DNA of 6,645 nt from an uncultured Clostridia bacterium (lineage in GTDB: Bacteria > Bacillota > Clostridia > Christensenellales > Borkfalkiaceae), in the NCBI GenBank assembly GCA_947629605.1, contig CANREK010000078.1:1-6645 (forward strand). Reading direction: 5' to 3'. The translations under genes were made by a program, and so were the position numbers. Of the stretch, positions 1 through 4,816 are shown piece by piece. Position 1 is the stretch's first letter, and each line of letters begins with the position of its first letter. The notes under the pieces were generated by a model. The model made no database searches. It worked only from the letters and a program-made list of their open reading frames with translations, and was not told where the DNA came from.

Positions 1-269
1 ATTTTGAGCCCCTTGATCCACATCTTGGCGGGCGAGAAGGTGTGGCACCATGTGATGATGCCGATGCAGTTTTCGTCATTGTTGACCTTTTTGACGGCCT
101 CGATGACCTCATCGGAGCTCTTGCAGGTGGTGAGATACTTCACCGTGACAGGAACGTGCTTGTTGACGTAACTCGCCATCTCTTTGGAGTGCTCGGCAAC
201 ATGCGCGAGCACGTCGTCGCCATACAGCGTCTGCGACCCCGTGAGCCAATAAACTACTTTTTCTTTCAT
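1..269 (-). CDS. araA: L-arabinose isomerase, N-terminal part (cut by window edge)
   Basis: AraA converts L-arabinose to L-ribulose in the cytoplasm, the first step of bacterial arabinose use. Only about the first 90 codons are present; the frame stays open to base 1. Seen: the N-terminus reads MKEKVVYWLTGSQTLYGDD, matching the family's WFVTGSQxLYG opening, and near the edge comes TWCHTFSPAKMWIKGLK, the strongly conserved HTFSPAKMWI block of the substrate-binding N-terminal domain. Start choice: AAGGGG lies about 10 bases upstream of the ATG at 269, a sensible ribosome-binding distance; an in-frame ATG at 278 is almost on top of that site and is less likely. It is on the same strand as araB and araD but 600 bp beyond araD, past a repeat-rich block, so co-transcription is uncertain. 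The metal-binding residues lie outside the window. Identity is very secure. Confidence 0.96.
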   Translation of the reverse strand, partial: MKEKVVYWLTGSQTLYGDDVLAHVAEHSKEMASYVNKHVPVTVKYLTTCKSSDEVIEAVKKVNNDENCIGIITWCHTFSPAKMWIKGLK

Positions 270-300
270 GATATTCATACCCCTTGTTGGATTTTTTGAT

Positions 301-334
301 AAATTAAGAATTGAAAATTAAAAATGAAAAATTG
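301..334 (+). repeat. A-rich dispersed tract, copy 1
   Basis: The core, GAATTGAAAATTAAAAATGA followed by AAAATTG, recurs with small changes at about 4562-4598 and 6334-6366. All three copies have the A-rich strand on plus, and each lies at or near one edge of a GC-rich palindromic block. This copy sits just upstream of araA, about 30 bases from its ATG. Confidence 0.7.
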
Positions 335-366
335 TGGTGTGGGATTATACGGAAGTAGCCTCACCG

Positions 367-433
367 CCCCGCGTCATTCTGAGCCACGGGGCTCATGGAG
401 AATACGAGGGCGATTCCGAAGAATCTCGCGGGG
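367..433 (+). repeat. Covarying hairpin repeat, copy A
   Basis: The outer stem CCCCGCG (367-373) pairs with CGCGGGG (427-433). Inside it, a TC/CT mismatch is followed by ATTCT (376-380) pairing with AGAAT (420-424), then the conserved unpaired GAG/CGA. This copy has a long loop of about 33 bases. It belongs to a family of at least seven copies in the window. Confidence 0.75.
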
Positions 434-456
434 CGATTACGGACCATTCCGATTGC

Positions 457-484
457 GTCATGGTGAGCGTAGTCGAACCATCAC
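457..484 (+). repeat. Covarying hairpin repeat, copy B
   Basis: ATGGT (460-464) pairs with ACCAT (477-481). It is preceded by the family's TC and flanked inside by GAG (465-467) and CGA (474-476). The two central stem bases are GG/CC, unlike copies A, C and D, but pairing is kept. Confidence 0.7.
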
Positions 485-502
485 CTTATTATTGCTGCGG
501 TG

Positions 503-538
503 ATCCTTCGACACGCGCTACGCGCGGCTCAGGATGAC
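503..538 (-). repeat. Covarying hairpin repeat, copy C
   Basis: ATCCT (503-507) pairs with AGGAT (531-535), in the opposite orientation to copies A and B. The conserved TCG and CTC flanks lie inside. The loop holds CGCG twice (514-517 and 521-524), which can pair further. Confidence 0.7.
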
Positions 539-562
539 GCGATTAGTACGTTTCCGTAGAAT

Positions 563-633
563 GTGCGGCGAGATGCTTCGAACTTACTGCCGTAGACTGC
601 GTTTGCGCTCCGTGGCTCAGCATGACGCCGCAC
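563..633 (-). repeat. Covarying hairpin repeat, copy D
   Basis: The outer stem GTGCGGCG (563-570) pairs perfectly with CGCCGCAC (626-633). After a 2x2 mismatch (AG/GA), ATGCT (573-577) pairs with AGCAT (619-623). The layout matches copy A, but both stems have different sequence: pairing is conserved and sequence is not. Confidence 0.75.
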
Positions 634-640
634 ACGAAGG

Positions 641-708
641 CAGTGACCCACCCCCTACCCCCTCCTTGGGGAGGGGGACACAGGGGGCGGGGACATTCCC
701 ACTCACTG
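641..708. repeat. C/G-rich palindromic repeat
   Basis: CAGTGA (641-646) and TCACTG (703-708) bracket a long hairpin. In it CCCCCT (651-656) pairs with AGGGGG (682-687), and CCCCCTCC (658-665) pairs with GGAGGGGG (670-677) around a TTGG loop. It resembles in style the palindrome block at 6380-6501, which also pairs CACT/AGTG words around C-runs and G-runs. Confidence 0.7.
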
Positions 709-713
709 CGCGT

Positions 714-730
714 GGCAGGGTCTCCCTGCC
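714..730. repeat. Short perfect hairpin
   Basis: GGCAGGG (714-720) pairs with CCCTGCC (724-730) around a 3-base loop. GCGC words on either side (708-711, 734-737) can extend it across an internal loop. There is no T-run on either strand, so it is not an ordinary terminator. Confidence 0.6.
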
Positions 731-746
731 TAAGCGCACCCCATTT

Positions 747-763
747 GGTACCCTACGGGAACC
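747..763. repeat. Short imperfect hairpin
   Basis: GGTACCC (747-753) pairs with GGGAACC (757-763) with one mismatch around a TAC loop. It continues the series of palindromes in this block. No function can be assigned. Confidence 0.45.
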
Positions 764-829
764 TTAATGTCCGAATGAAAGGCGGAGCGGGCGGCAGCGG
801 AGCAACAGTGAATGGCGGAGCCTAACCCC

Positions 830-867
830 TCGATGAATTCTTTTCGCCCTTGAAAAGAATTCATCGA
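830..867 (-). other. 16-bp perfect inverted repeat directly after araD
   Basis: TCGATGAATTCTTTTC (830-845) is perfectly complementary to 852-867 across a 6-base loop. On the minus strand it begins two bases after the araD stop codon. In RNA it would form a long, rather AU-rich hairpin. There is no U-run after it, so it is not a textbook intrinsic terminator. It could protect the araBD message from 3' exonucleases, pause polymerase or act as a weak terminator; these roles are inference. Confidence 0.65.
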
Positions 868-869
868 AA

Positions 870-1568
870 CTATTTCTTTTGTCCGTAGTATGCGTTTTTG
901 CCGTGTTTGCGCTGGTAGTGCTTCTCCATCATGAAGCGGTCGGCGCGGACAACGGAGGGATTGAGCTGTTCGGTGAGATAGGCCATCTTGGCGACTTCCT
1001 CAATGACCGTCGCATTGTAGACGGAGCCCCCGCCATCCTTGCCGAAGGCGAACACGCCGTGGCTCTTGATGAGCACGCCGGGCACTTCCAAGGGGTCGAG
1101 CCCGTCCTCGCGGAACTTTTCGATGATGGCAAGGCCTGTGTTCTTCTCGTATTCCCCCTCGATCTCGGCCTGTGTCAGAGAGCGTGCGCAGGGGATATCG
1201 CCGTAGAAATAGTCGGCGTGGGTCGTGCCGTAGAAGGGAATGGACCGCCCCGCCTGTGCCCATGAGGTCGCAAAGGTGGAATGCGTGTGGGTGACGCCGC
1301 CGATGTTTTTGAACGCCTTGTAGAATTCGATGTGCGTGGGCGTGTCCGACGAGGGGCGAAGGTCCCCTTCCACCACCTTGCCGTCGAGGTCGACGACGAC
1401 CATGTCCTCGGCCTTCATGTCGTCATAGCTGACGCCCGAGGGCTTGATGACGAAGAGCCCGCTCTTTCTGTCGATCTCGGAGACATTGCCCCAAGTGAAC
1501 AACACGAGCTTGTTTTTGACGAGTTGCAGATTGGCTTCCAGCACTTTTTGCTTCAATTCTTCTAACAT
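870..1568 (-). CDS. araD: L-ribulose-5-phosphate 4-epimerase
   Basis: AraD epimerises L-ribulose 5-phosphate to D-xylulose 5-phosphate, which enters the pentose phosphate pathway. It is a zinc-dependent class II aldolase/epimerase-fold enzyme of the cytoplasm. The product is 232 residues, against 231 in E. coli. Seen: the SSDTPTH segment with Asp75; the zinc ligands His94 and His96 in GGVTHTHS and His170 in IKSHG; the highly conserved block GTTHADYFYGDIPC (114-127, with Asp119); and the C-terminal RKHGKNAYYGQ with the catalytic-type tyrosine near 228. The ATG at 1568 is preceded by AAGGAG four to five bases from the start codon clarity zone (TAAGGAGAGACATATG); the same frame stays open further upstream, but that extension would overlap araB and has no family match. 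It starts 10 bases after araB, and the araB stop TAA overlaps its Shine-Dalgarno, suggesting coupled translation. Confidence 0.97.
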   Translation of the reverse strand: MLEELKQKVLEANLQLVKNKLVLFTWGNVSEIDRKSGLFVIKPSGVSYDDMKAEDMVVVDLDGKVVEGDLRPSSDTPTHIEFYKAFKNIGGVTHTHSTFATSWAQAGRSIPFYGTTHADYFYGDIPCARSLTQAEIEGEYEKNTGLAIIEKFREDGLDPLEVPGVLIKSHGVFAFGKDGGGSVYNATVIEEVAKMAYLTEQLNPSVVRADRFMMEKHYQRKHGKNAYYGQKK

Positions 1569-1578
1569 ATGTCTCTCC

Positions 1579-3168
1579 TTATTTGAGTGAACGAACTGCT
1601 TCGCGGACAATGGGAAGGCCGTCGACATAGCGCTCCGCAAAGGCCTCGAATCCCTTGACATCTTCGGGATCGGGCGCAAGGGTCACCCCCTCCTGCCCCG
1701 CAAAGACCTTGTTTTCGAGATAGTTTTCGAGCGATTCGCCGCTTTCCTTGGTGATCCTGTAATTTGCGAGAATGGCCATGCCCCACGCGCCGCCCTCGCC
1801 CGCCGTCTGCATGACGGTGACGGGAGCGCCGATCGCCGCGGCGAGATAGCTCTGCGCGACGTGTTCGGTCTTGAAGATCCCGCCGTGGCCCGTGATGCGG
1901 TCGAGCCCCACGCCTTCCTCTTTGAGCATGATGTCGCATCCGACTTTGAGCGCCCCGAATGCCGAATAGAGGTGACAACGCATGAAGTTCGCGAGGGTGA
2001 AGTTGCTGTCGGCCTTCCGCACAAAGAGCGGTCTGCCGTGCTCCACGTTGGTGACGTGCTCGTTGGAGATGTAGTTGTAGGAAAGAAGTCCGCCGCAGTC
2101 CTTGTCCCCCGCTTCGGAGGCGGTATAGAGCATTTGATAGAGCTTGGGCTTGGGAAGGTCGACGCCGAGCTCCTTTGCGAATTCGCCGAAGAGGCCGACC
2201 CAGCCGTTGAGGTCGGAAGTGCAGTTGTTGCAGTGGACCATGCCGACGAGGTCGCCGACGGGCGTCGTGACGAGGTCGATCTCGGGATAGGGCCGCGTGA
2301 GCTCCTTTTCGAGCACGATCATCGCAAAGACGGAAGTGCCCGCCGAGACATTGCCCGTGCGCTTCTTGACGGAATTGGTGGCCACCATGCCCGTGCCGGC
2401 GTCGCCCTCGGGCGGGCAGAGCGGGATCCCCGCTTTGAGGTCGCCTTCGGGGTCGAGGAGCTTTGCCCCTTCCTCCGTGAGCGTCCCCGCATCCTCGCCC
2501 GCGAGCAGGATGCCCGGCAGGATGTCCTCTACCTGAAAGGGCACTTTGCCCTTGACGAGTTCGTTGAACTGCGCAAGCATGCGCCCGTTGTACTTCTTTG
2601 TGGCGGGGTCGACGGGGAACATGCCGCTCGCCTCGCCGATGCCGATGACCTTTTTGCCGGTCAGAAGCCAATGAACGTAGCCTTCGAGCGTCGTCTGAAA
2701 GACGATATCCTTGACATGGGGTTCCCCATCGAGAATGGCCTGATAGAGGTGCGCGATCGACCAGCGTGCGGGGATGTGGTAGCCGAAAAGCTGCGTGAGC
2801 TTTTCCCCCGCTTCCGCCGCCGTGTTGTTGCGCCATGTGCGGAAGGGCACGAGGAGCTTGTCGTTCTTGTCGAACACCATATATCCGTGCATCATGGCGG
2901 AGATGCCGATCGCACCGATGGTGGTGAGCGTGACGCCGTATTTTTCTTTGACATCCGCCTTTAACGAGGCGTAACAGTCCCTAAGGCCGCCCACGATGTC
3001 GTCGAGCGTGTACGACCAGATGTTGCCGATGTGGCGGTTTTCCCAATCGTGACTGCCCGAGGCGATGGGCGCGTTGGTTTCATCCACGAGCACCGCCTTG
3101 ATGCGCGTGGAGCCGAATTCGATGCCGAGCGCCGTCTTGCCCGACCCGATCAATTTTGCAATGTCCAT
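1579..3168 (-). CDS. araB: L-ribulokinase-type FGGY carbohydrate kinase
   Basis: Probably phosphorylates L-ribulose with ATP, supplying AraD's substrate. It has 529 residues. Seen: the FGGY N-terminal phosphate motif ALGIEFGSTRIKAV (13-26); a substrate-side segment ISAMMHG (89-95) and RTWRNNTA; EGDAGTG with Asp256 as the probable catalytic base; the second phosphate motif GNVSAGTSVFAM (272-283); and the C-terminal nucleotide-binding GHGGIFKT (427-434) and AGEGGAWGMA. The ATG at 3168 follows AGGGGG at six bases. Substrate is inferred mainly from its place directly before araD. Its sequence does not closely resemble the roughly 566-residue E. coli AraB as I remember it. Clostridia are known to use a non-orthologous ribulokinase (called AraK in C. 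acetobutylicum), and this gene could be of that type. A xylulokinase-like or broader sugar specificity is the main alternative. Confidence 0.87.
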   Translation of the reverse strand: MDIAKLIGSGKTALGIEFGSTRIKAVLVDETNAPIASGSHDWENRHIGNIWSYTLDDIVGGLRDCYASLKADVKEKYGVTLTTIGAIGISAMMHGYMVFDKNDKLLVPFRTWRNNTAAEAGEKLTQLFGYHIPARWSIAHLYQAILDGEPHVKDIVFQTTLEGYVHWLLTGKKVIGIGEASGMFPVDPATKKYNGRMLAQFNELVKGKVPFQVEDILPGILLAGEDAGTLTEEGAKLLDPEGDLKAGIPLCPPEGDAGTGMVATNSVKKRTGNVSAGTSVFAMIVLEKELTRPYPEIDLVTTPVGDLVGMVHCNNCTSDLNGWVGLFGEFAKELGVDLPKPKLYQMLYTASEAGDKDCGGLLSYNYISNEHVTNVEHGRPLFVRKADSNFTLANFMRCHLYSAFGALKVGCDIMLKEEGVGLDRITGHGGIFKTEHVAQSYLAAAIGAPVTVMQTAGEGGAWGMAILANYRITKESGESLENYLENKVFAGQEGVTLAPDPEDVKGFEAFAERYVDGLPIVREAVRSLK

Positions 3169-3186
3169 TTGGATCCCCCTGTTTTA

Positions 3187-3200
3187 GTACATACTTGTAC
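3187..3200. promoter_or_regulatory. Candidate operator over the araB start site
   Basis: GTACA (3187-3191) and TGTAC (3196-3200) form a perfect 5-bp inverted repeat around TACT. It covers the predicted transcription start (about 3200). The half-site ACTTGTAC matches the TTGTAC core of known AraR operators in Bacillota, but the full palindromic AraR box is not present. A repressor released by arabinose is the natural reading; the regulator gene is not in the window. Confidence 0.5.
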
Positions 3201-3206
3201 ATTTGT

Positions 3207-3235
3207 ATTATAAGAGAAAACGCGTCAAATTTCAA
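3207..3235 (-). promoter_or_regulatory. Sigma-A promoter of the ara genes
   Basis: On the minus strand TTGAAA (3235-3230), a 17-base spacer and a perfect TATAAT (3212-3207) precede araB. Transcription should start near 3200, giving a leader of about 32 bases with AGGGGG at six bases before the ATG. A TTGACG word closer to the -10 gives only a 10-base spacer and was not used. Confidence 0.8.
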
Positions 3236-3252
3236 TAGGTAGGCGCAAAATT

Positions 3253-3336
3253 TTTGGGAAAATATTTGGGGAATTGTTTGGGAAAATGTTTGGGAAATTG
3301 TTTGGGAAAATATTTGGGAAATTGTTTGACAAATCG
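3253..3336. repeat. 12-bp tandem repeat upstream of the araB promoter
   Basis: Six full copies of a 12-base unit (consensus TTTGGGAAAATA or TTTGGGAAATTG) run from 3253 to 3324, followed by a decayed seventh copy TTTGACAAATCG. The two unit types mostly alternate, giving a 24-bp higher-order period. The array fills the space between the mscS terminator and the araB -35 box. Frames reading through it give meaningless FPK-type repeats, so it is not coding. Confidence 0.9.
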
Positions 3337-3339
3337 CAC

Positions 3340-3367
3340 AAAAAAACCGCCGCATGCTCTGCGACGG
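3340..3367 (-). terminator. Intrinsic terminator of mscS
   Basis: Read on the minus strand, CCGTCGCA (3367-3360) pairs with TGCGGCGG (3354-3347), with one G-U pair and a 5-base loop, followed directly by seven T (3346-3340). It starts 24 bases after the mscS stop codon. It should separate mscS transcription from the ara genes. Confidence 0.88.
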
Positions 3368-3391
3368 CTCTTTGTGTCTTTGCGGATAGAT

Positions 3392-4372
3392 TTACTTCTT
3401 TTGATCCATATGGACATCGACCTGCGGGAAGGGAACGCTGATGCCGTTCTCCTCGAACACCGTCTTGATGGCGCCGCGCATCTGACGCTGGGCGGCAAAG
3501 AAGTCGTTTTCGTTGCACTTGGCGCCGAAGTGGAGATTGACGCTCGAATCGGCAAGCTCTTCCACGCCGTTGAAGTCGATGTCGGAGATGAGCGACGGAC
3601 ACATGGCTCTGATCTTTGCCTTGTTGGCTTCAAAGACATCCTTGACCTTTTGAAGATTCTCCTCATAGGGAATGCCGACAAGCACGGTGGGATAGGAATC
3701 TTCCCTGCTCTGATTGACGAAGATCTTGATGGTGGAGTTGTTGGCAACGCGGATGTCGCCGCTGTAATTGATGAGCTTGGTGTTGCGGATGCCGATCTCC
3801 TGCACGGTGCCGCGCCAGCCGTCGATCGTGACGATGTCCCCCACCTGCAAGGTTCCGTCGCAGACGAGGAAGATGCCCGCAACGACGTCGGCGATGAGGC
3901 TCTGCATGCCGAGTCCAACGACGAGGGTGAGAACGCCCGCGCTTGCGATGAGCGCACCGACATTCATGCCCCAAACCGCGAGCACTGCGATGACGCAGAC
4001 GACCCAGATGACGACCTTGATGATGCTGTTGACGAGTTTCCCGATCGTGATCTTCCGCGGCGTTCCCTTGAAGATCGCTTTCATGATCGAGCAGACGATG
4101 TAGAGAACGAGCAAGGTGATAAAGAGGACCTGCGCCGTGCCGATGAGTTTGGGAATGATCGAGTAGATGAATTTGAGGAGCGGGCTCATCGTGAGCGGGA
4201 TGAGGACATCGGGGTTCTGCGGGTCTCTTTCATACAGAGCGAACCAGCCGTCCACGGTGTCGTTGATTTGGTTATAGAACACGAAGCTGAGTACTGTGAT
4301 CGCAGCGAAGATGACGAGGAGGATAAGGCCTACCGTAAACGTCTTGCTGCCCTTTTTGGGTGTGTTTTCCAT
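3392..4372 (-). CDS. mscS: MscS-family small-conductance mechanosensitive channel
   Basis: A membrane channel that opens under membrane tension and releases small solutes on osmotic downshock. The 326-residue product starts with a short lysine-rich segment, then hydrophobic helices at about 12-34, 67-100 and 116-134, and the pore-lining helix at about 136-171. Seen: the family's signature block VVGLGMQSLIADVVAGIFLV (151-170), then LQVGDIVTIDGWRGTVQEIGIRNT (175-198), the beta domain just after the pore, and a soluble cytoplasmic domain to the C-terminus. The pore helix is glycine- and alanine-rich, as expected. It is slightly longer than E. coli MscS (286). The ATG at 4372 is preceded by GGAGGT, but about 14 bases away, which is long; no better start exists. 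It has its own promoter and terminator, so it is monocistronic and unrelated in function to ara. Confidence 0.93.
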   Translation of the reverse strand: MENTPKKGSKTFTVGLILLVIFAAITVLSFVFYNQINDTVDGWFALYERDPQNPDVLIPLTMSPLLKFIYSIIPKLIGTAQVLFITLLVLYIVCSIMKAIFKGTPRKITIGKLVNSIIKVVIWVVCVIAVLAVWGMNVGALIASAGVLTLVVGLGMQSLIADVVAGIFLVCDGTLQVGDIVTIDGWRGTVQEIGIRNTKLINYSGDIRVANNSTIKIFVNQSREDSYPTVLVGIPYEENLQKVKDVFEANKAKIRAMCPSLISDIDFNGVEELADSSVNLHFGAKCNENDFFAAQRQMRGAIKTVFEENGISVPFPQVDVHMDQKK

Positions 4373-4398
4373 TTTCTGTCTTTTTACCTCCGAAGGGT

Positions 4399-4427
4399 AT
4401 TATAGCCTGTCCCATTCGTTTTGTCAA
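4399..4427 (-). promoter_or_regulatory. Consensus sigma-A promoter of mscS
   Basis: On the minus strand a perfect TTGACA (4427-4422), a 17-base spacer and a perfect TATAAT (4404-4399) precede mscS. The predicted start (about 4392) falls at the GGAGG (4391-4387), so the leader would be only about 20 bases and begin almost at the Shine-Dalgarno. Confidence 0.9.
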
Positions 4428-4432
4428 GACTA

Positions 4433-4457
4433 TGACGTCATCTTTTCCGGAAAAGAT
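4433..4457. promoter_or_regulatory. Two overlapping palindromes upstream of the mscS -35 box
   Basis: TGACGTCA (4433-4440) shares its last base with the perfect 18-bp palindrome ATCTTTTCCGGAAAAGAT (4440-4457). They lie five bases upstream of the mscS -35 box, a usual place for an activator or repressor. The second palindrome is followed on plus by a run of T (4457-4462), so it could also be a plus-strand terminator (7-bp stem, CCGG loop), but no plus-strand gene leads into it. Confidence 0.5.
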
Positions 4458-4515
4458 TTTTTCACACTTATGTGCGCGTTTGGGGGGATGACGCGATTGT
4501 GAATGACACCGCCGC

Positions 4516-4563
4516 TCATTCTGAGCCATAGGCGAAGAATCCCAGCAAACGGGCGGAGCAACT
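4516..4563 (+). repeat. 48-bp direct repeat, left copy, with hairpin E
   Basis: Identical over 48 bases to 4687-4734. It begins with a compact member of the covarying hairpin family: ATTCT (4518-4522) pairs with AGAAT (4536-4540), then GA/GA, then GCC (4525-4527) with GGC (4531-4533) around an ATA loop. The rest (CCCAGCAAACGGGCGGAGC plus AACT) is non-palindromic and points into the A-rich tract. Confidence 0.85.
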
Positions 4564-4598
4564 TAATTAAAAATTAAAAATGAAAAATTAAAAATTAT
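4562..4598 (+). repeat. A-rich dispersed tract, copy 2
   Basis: AATTAAAAATTAAAAATGAA and following A-rich bases match the tracts at 301-334 and 6334-6366. It sits directly after the left 48-bp repeat and is followed by GGTGGGGAATTGGAATGGTC, part of which recurs in the left block. Confidence 0.7.
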
Positions 4599-4634
4599 GG
4601 TGGGGAATTGGAATGGTCCGTAGGACAATGTTGC

Positions 4635-4673
4635 TCCGTAAGTTTAATGGGATGCTTCACGTTCGTTCAGCAT
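4635..4673 (-). repeat. Duplicated module 1 with covarying hairpin G
   Basis: The module from TCCGTA (4635) to CAGCA (4672) recurs at 4738-4772. It contains ATGCT (4652-4656) pairing with AGCAT (4669-4673). In the repeat's orientation the order is ATGCT, GA, AC, GAAC loop, GT, GA, AGCAT, so the tandem GA/GA and both stems are kept. Confidence 0.7.
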
Positions 4674-4686
4674 GAGCACCGGCCGA

Positions 4687-4734
4687 TCATTCTGAGCCAT
4701 AGGCGAAGAATCCCAGCAAACGGGCGGAGCAACT
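4687..4734 (+). repeat. 48-bp direct repeat, right copy, with hairpin F
   Basis: An exact copy of 4516-4563, shifted by 171 bp. The hairpin is ATTCT (4689-4693) with AGAAT (4707-4711). Identity over 48 bases next to more diverged repeats suggests a recent duplication or conversion. Confidence 0.85.
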
Positions 4735-4737
4735 GCT

Positions 4738-4772
4738 TCCGTAGGTTTAACGGCCTTCACGTTCGTTCAGCA
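4738..4772 (-). repeat. Duplicated module 2, decayed hairpin
   Basis: Matches 4635-4672 from TCCGTA to CTTCACGTTCGTTCAGCA, but about three bases are lost inside the left stem arm, so the 5-bp stem can no longer form. It looks like a dead copy of the covarying hairpin and abuts the spoIVA terminator. Confidence 0.6.
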
Positions 4773-4800
4773 AAAGCGCGGCGCCGAAGCGCCGCGCTTT
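4772..4800 (-). terminator. UUCG-capped hairpin ending spoIVA
   Basis: On the minus strand AAAGCGCGGCGC (4800-4789), a TTCG loop closed by C-G and GCGCCGCGCTTT (4784-4773) form a perfect 12-bp stem that ends in a run of only four T. It starts 17 bases after the spoIVA stop codon. A small hairpin AAATCG/CGATTT (4802-4817) precedes it. The short T-run makes it weaker than the mscS terminator on paper, but the stem is very stable. Confidence 0.78.
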
Positions 4801-4816
4801 CAAATCGCTTTCGATT

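Larger units (their letters stand above)
270..869. other. Repeat-rich intergenic block between araD and araA
   Basis: This 600-bp stretch holds no convincing gene. It contains an A-rich tract, four small covarying hairpins, a large C/G-rich palindrome, two further short hairpins and a 16-bp perfect inverted repeat next to araD (each listed separately). Short open frames on the plus strand here run through palindromes, have no good ribosome binding site and show no recognisable protein. A TATAAT-like word on the minus strand (344-349) has no matching -35 box, so no araA promoter can be named with confidence. Confidence 0.8.
4373..4816. other. Regulatory and repeat-rich region between spoIVA and mscS
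   Basis: This 444-bp stretch has no supported gene. The left part holds the mscS promoter and adjoining palindromes. The middle (about 4486-4772) is made of dispersed repeat modules: covarying hairpins, a 48-bp exact direct repeat, an A-rich tract and a duplicated TCCGTA...CAGCA module. The right end holds the spoIVA terminator. Short words shared with the 270-869 block include GGATGACGCGATT (532-544 and 4486-4498) and GGAATGGTCCGTA (minus 450-438 and plus 4610-4622). Confidence 0.8.

Noticed and set aside
344..349. TATAAT on the minus strand as an araA promoter
   Set aside because: The region 17 bases upstream reads GCGGGG, nothing like a -35 box, and there is no extended -10.
367..763. tRNA or structured riboswitch in the palindromic block
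   Set aside because: No tRNA arms with conserved TTCGA and anticodon spacing fit; the hairpins are repeated elsewhere in the window, so they are dispersed repeats.
334..825. Three short plus-strand open frames between araA and araD
   Set aside because: They run through palindromic repeats, overlap each other, have no good ribosome binding site and no recognisable protein features.
1861..2964. 367-residue open frame antisense to araB
   Set aside because: Same mirror effect inside a fully recognisable kinase gene; no ribosome binding site or family motif.
3213..3232. Possible catabolite-repression (cre) site in TTGACGCGTTTTCT before araB
   Set aside because: Only about half of the fixed cre positions match in any register around either CG.
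3253..3336. CRISPR array
   Set aside because: The 12-bp units are directly contiguous with no spacers, so it is a simple tandem repeat.
3254..4405. 383-residue plus-strand frame running from the tandem repeat across mscS
   Set aside because: Its start lies in the 12-bp repeats and it is rich in D, E and R from antisense reading of mscS, which has a clear pore signature on the minus strand.
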